From: Viscum album
Lineage: Eukaryota > Streptophyta > Magnoliopsida > Santalales > Viscaceae
Length of the DNA stretch: 64,000 nucleotides
Reading direction: 5' to 3'
Assembly: GCA_963277665.1 (NCBI GenBank)
Contig: OY728121.1
Span: 1,650,050,062 to 1,650,114,061 of the forward strand
Position numbers and translations under genes: made by a program. Position 1 is the stretch's first letter. Each line of letters opens with the position of its first letter. The notes under the pieces are model-generated. The model had not been told where the DNA came from, searched no databases, and saw only the letters and a program-made list of their open reading frames with translations. Of this stretch, positions 62,409-64,000 are shown piece after piece.

Positions 62409-64000
62409 TTATACCACCATAAATAAAATTATCCTCTAAATGTTTATATGTTAATGAATACAAATAATATGTATTTCACTCATTTCCTCTTCAATTTCCC
62501 ATGTTACTTATTTAATCCCATGATTACTCCAATTAAAATTTAACTTGATAATGGTCTTTTTTTCTATTAATTTGTCTCTATGATCCATGATTTCATCAGA
62601 TTGTTTCATTTAAGGTAGATCATGTTTCAGTTTTATAGTATACGAGTTTAGTACATGTGATGTTTTAGGTATATACTTCTTTATAAGTGAAACATTGAAC
62701 ACATAATGCATATGTGATTGGTTTGGTGGAAGTTTAAGATGATATGGTTTCCTCCCCATATGAATTAGGATTTGTAGAAGGAGAATAAATATGGGGATCA
62801 ATGTTCCCATATTCTTAAATGTCATAATATAATTCTATGGTAATATTTGGAGGAATGCATTGTCTCCAAAATTATAGTCAAATTATCAATAATGTCTACA
62901 AACATAGCTCTTTTATTGACGTTGTGATTTTTTTATATGGCTTTGAGTAGTTGGATCATCTCTAATATTTCTTAATTAACAAGCATTCCCCCAATCCTAA
63001 AATATCCAACATCTTAGAAACATGTTGGAGTTCTACACATCTTCCCTTAAAAATCTCTATATAGTAAAATTTGAATTCTATAAAGGAAAATATTGTTAAA
63101 TGGTAACTATATTATGGGAATTAGTTGATCCCAACATCCATAAATTCCCATTGATGAATATCTCAGCATATCTTCCTATGCATGAATAATCATTTGAGAT
63201 TTATCACTAGTCCAAGTATGATAAATGGTGTTAAATCCCAACTTTATATGCACTACTTTGTGAAATATTCTCCAAAAAATCTAGGTAAACCTCATATATC
63301 TATTCGATAAAGTGGAATGGGGTACATTAGTAAGCCTTACAACATTTTATATAAATTTTTTTCTATGGATAATGTGATACAAAATTTTGAATAATATTTC
63401 AATGAACTAAATTTATAAGGGAATAAAATAAACCCAATTGGATTTATAGAATTTAAATGTTGGATGAAGTCCTGTGAAAAACATTCATGGTGTTGTTTTC
63501 TTATTTCATTATATTTATGTGTAATGGTTGTTTTGTACATATAAAATTTTGATGTTTAACCTTATCTTATCTCCAAACCAGGTATTGGAATATATAATAT
63601 AAAATCACAAACTTCATGTTGTCCCACCATAAATACTCACTGAGATCTCAATATATCATTATGATTAAAGTATTGATAGAGAGTAATAAGCTTTATAAAT
63701 TAACCAAAACTTCAAAAATAAAGGATTATATTGTTGGGTTTCATTTTAATTTAACAAATAATATAAATTCATTTTTTATGTTTCAACTATAGAATATTCT
63801 TTATCTTCTTAAATAGGTCTGTTTATTTCTTTCCGACTACCATGATCTTCACATGAATGGATGGATGGTTGAATAGTCATTTGCTCATTTTAGGATTTAT
63901 ACCATTACCTTATGTCTTGAAGTGCCATCATTTATAAGTAAATGAATATTGGCTCTACATCAACCCTCTTCATTGATAAGGTATCATATTCATTCCTTTT
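62409..64000 (-). pseudogene. V pol: integrase core end, C-terminus and chromodomain
   Basis: Read on the minus strand, from right to left. A GLPRFFGEYFTK-like piece (near 63,280) recalls 'DPRFTS.FW..F'. A degraded core with GRC near 63,035 follows. Then VFNVSLIKKYIPKTSHVL near 62,690 gives the 'VFHVS.L.KY.P.PSHVL' signature. Beyond, HRDKLIEKKTI (near 62,575) and WSNHGIK, stop, VTWEIEEEM (62,480-62,535) give the chromodomain core 'W..H...E.TWE.E..M'. A FxEDNF-type end occurs just before 62,408. Stops and frame changes make it non-functional. The upstream part of V lies beyond the window. Confidence 0.9.

Noticed and set aside
1..64000. CRISPR array, bacterial operon, ribosomal RNA or host gene
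   Set aside because: No regularly spaced repeats of the required type, no conserved rRNA words and no intron-exon gene structure were seen. The long 39-base tandem array has no spacers.

Overview
The window looks like intergenic DNA from a very AT-rich, repeat-filled seed-plant nuclear genome. I see no functional host gene. Everything I can identify is decayed LTR retrotransposon. Wherever pol survives, it is Ty3/gypsy of the chromovirus (Tekay/Del-like) type: reverse transcriptase - RNase H - integrase - C-terminal chromodomain-like tail, with primer binding sites resembling the 3' end of initiator Met tRNA (TGGTATCAGAG). Such elements are typical of plants. The species cannot be named. The very low GC and strong LTR divergence suggest a large, slowly purged genome, and an AT-rich parasitic lineage is one speculative possibility.

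Layout, using working names. (X) A long terminal repeat pair encloses the left two thirds. Copy X1 occupies 1-687 plus 11,052-14,762, and copy X2 runs from 35,150 or earlier to 39,589. (E1) 688-11,051, plus strand, is inserted in X1. It has 4.0 kb LTRs, a near-perfect primer binding site (PBS), a polypurine tract (PPT) and a gag scrap. (Y) 16,010-25,967, plus strand, is the only element with a nearly collinear gag-RT-RNaseH-IN-chromodomain series. (E2) 26,019-33,591, plus strand, has GC-rich LTRs. Its gag is joined to the end of integrase by a large internal deletion. (W) 39,590-47,733, minus strand, probably sits near the right end of X2. 47,734-52,293 is unassigned. (Z) 52,294-60,537, minus strand, has a perfect PBS and a gag zinc-knuckle remnant. 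(V) 60,538-64,000, minus strand, is the 3' end of another chromovirus: integrase end, chromodomain and the start of its 3' LTR. Z probably inserted into the V LTR.

The elements form a nested stratigraphy. E1 must be younger than X, and its LTRs are visibly the most alike. Four of the five elements with both LTRs in view (E1, E2, W, Z) have internal regions of only about 1.8-3.1 kb between LTRs of 2.5-4 kb. They lack recognisable reverse transcriptase and could only have moved with proteins from relatives such as Y or V.

Decay is dominated by stop codons and by losses explained by C-to-T/G-to-A changes. In E2, both gag and the integrase tail stay in one frame over hundreds of bases and are broken only by stops. 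In Y, catalytic acidic residues have become Asn or Lys. All boundaries and homologies were judged by eye; no identity percentages were computed.
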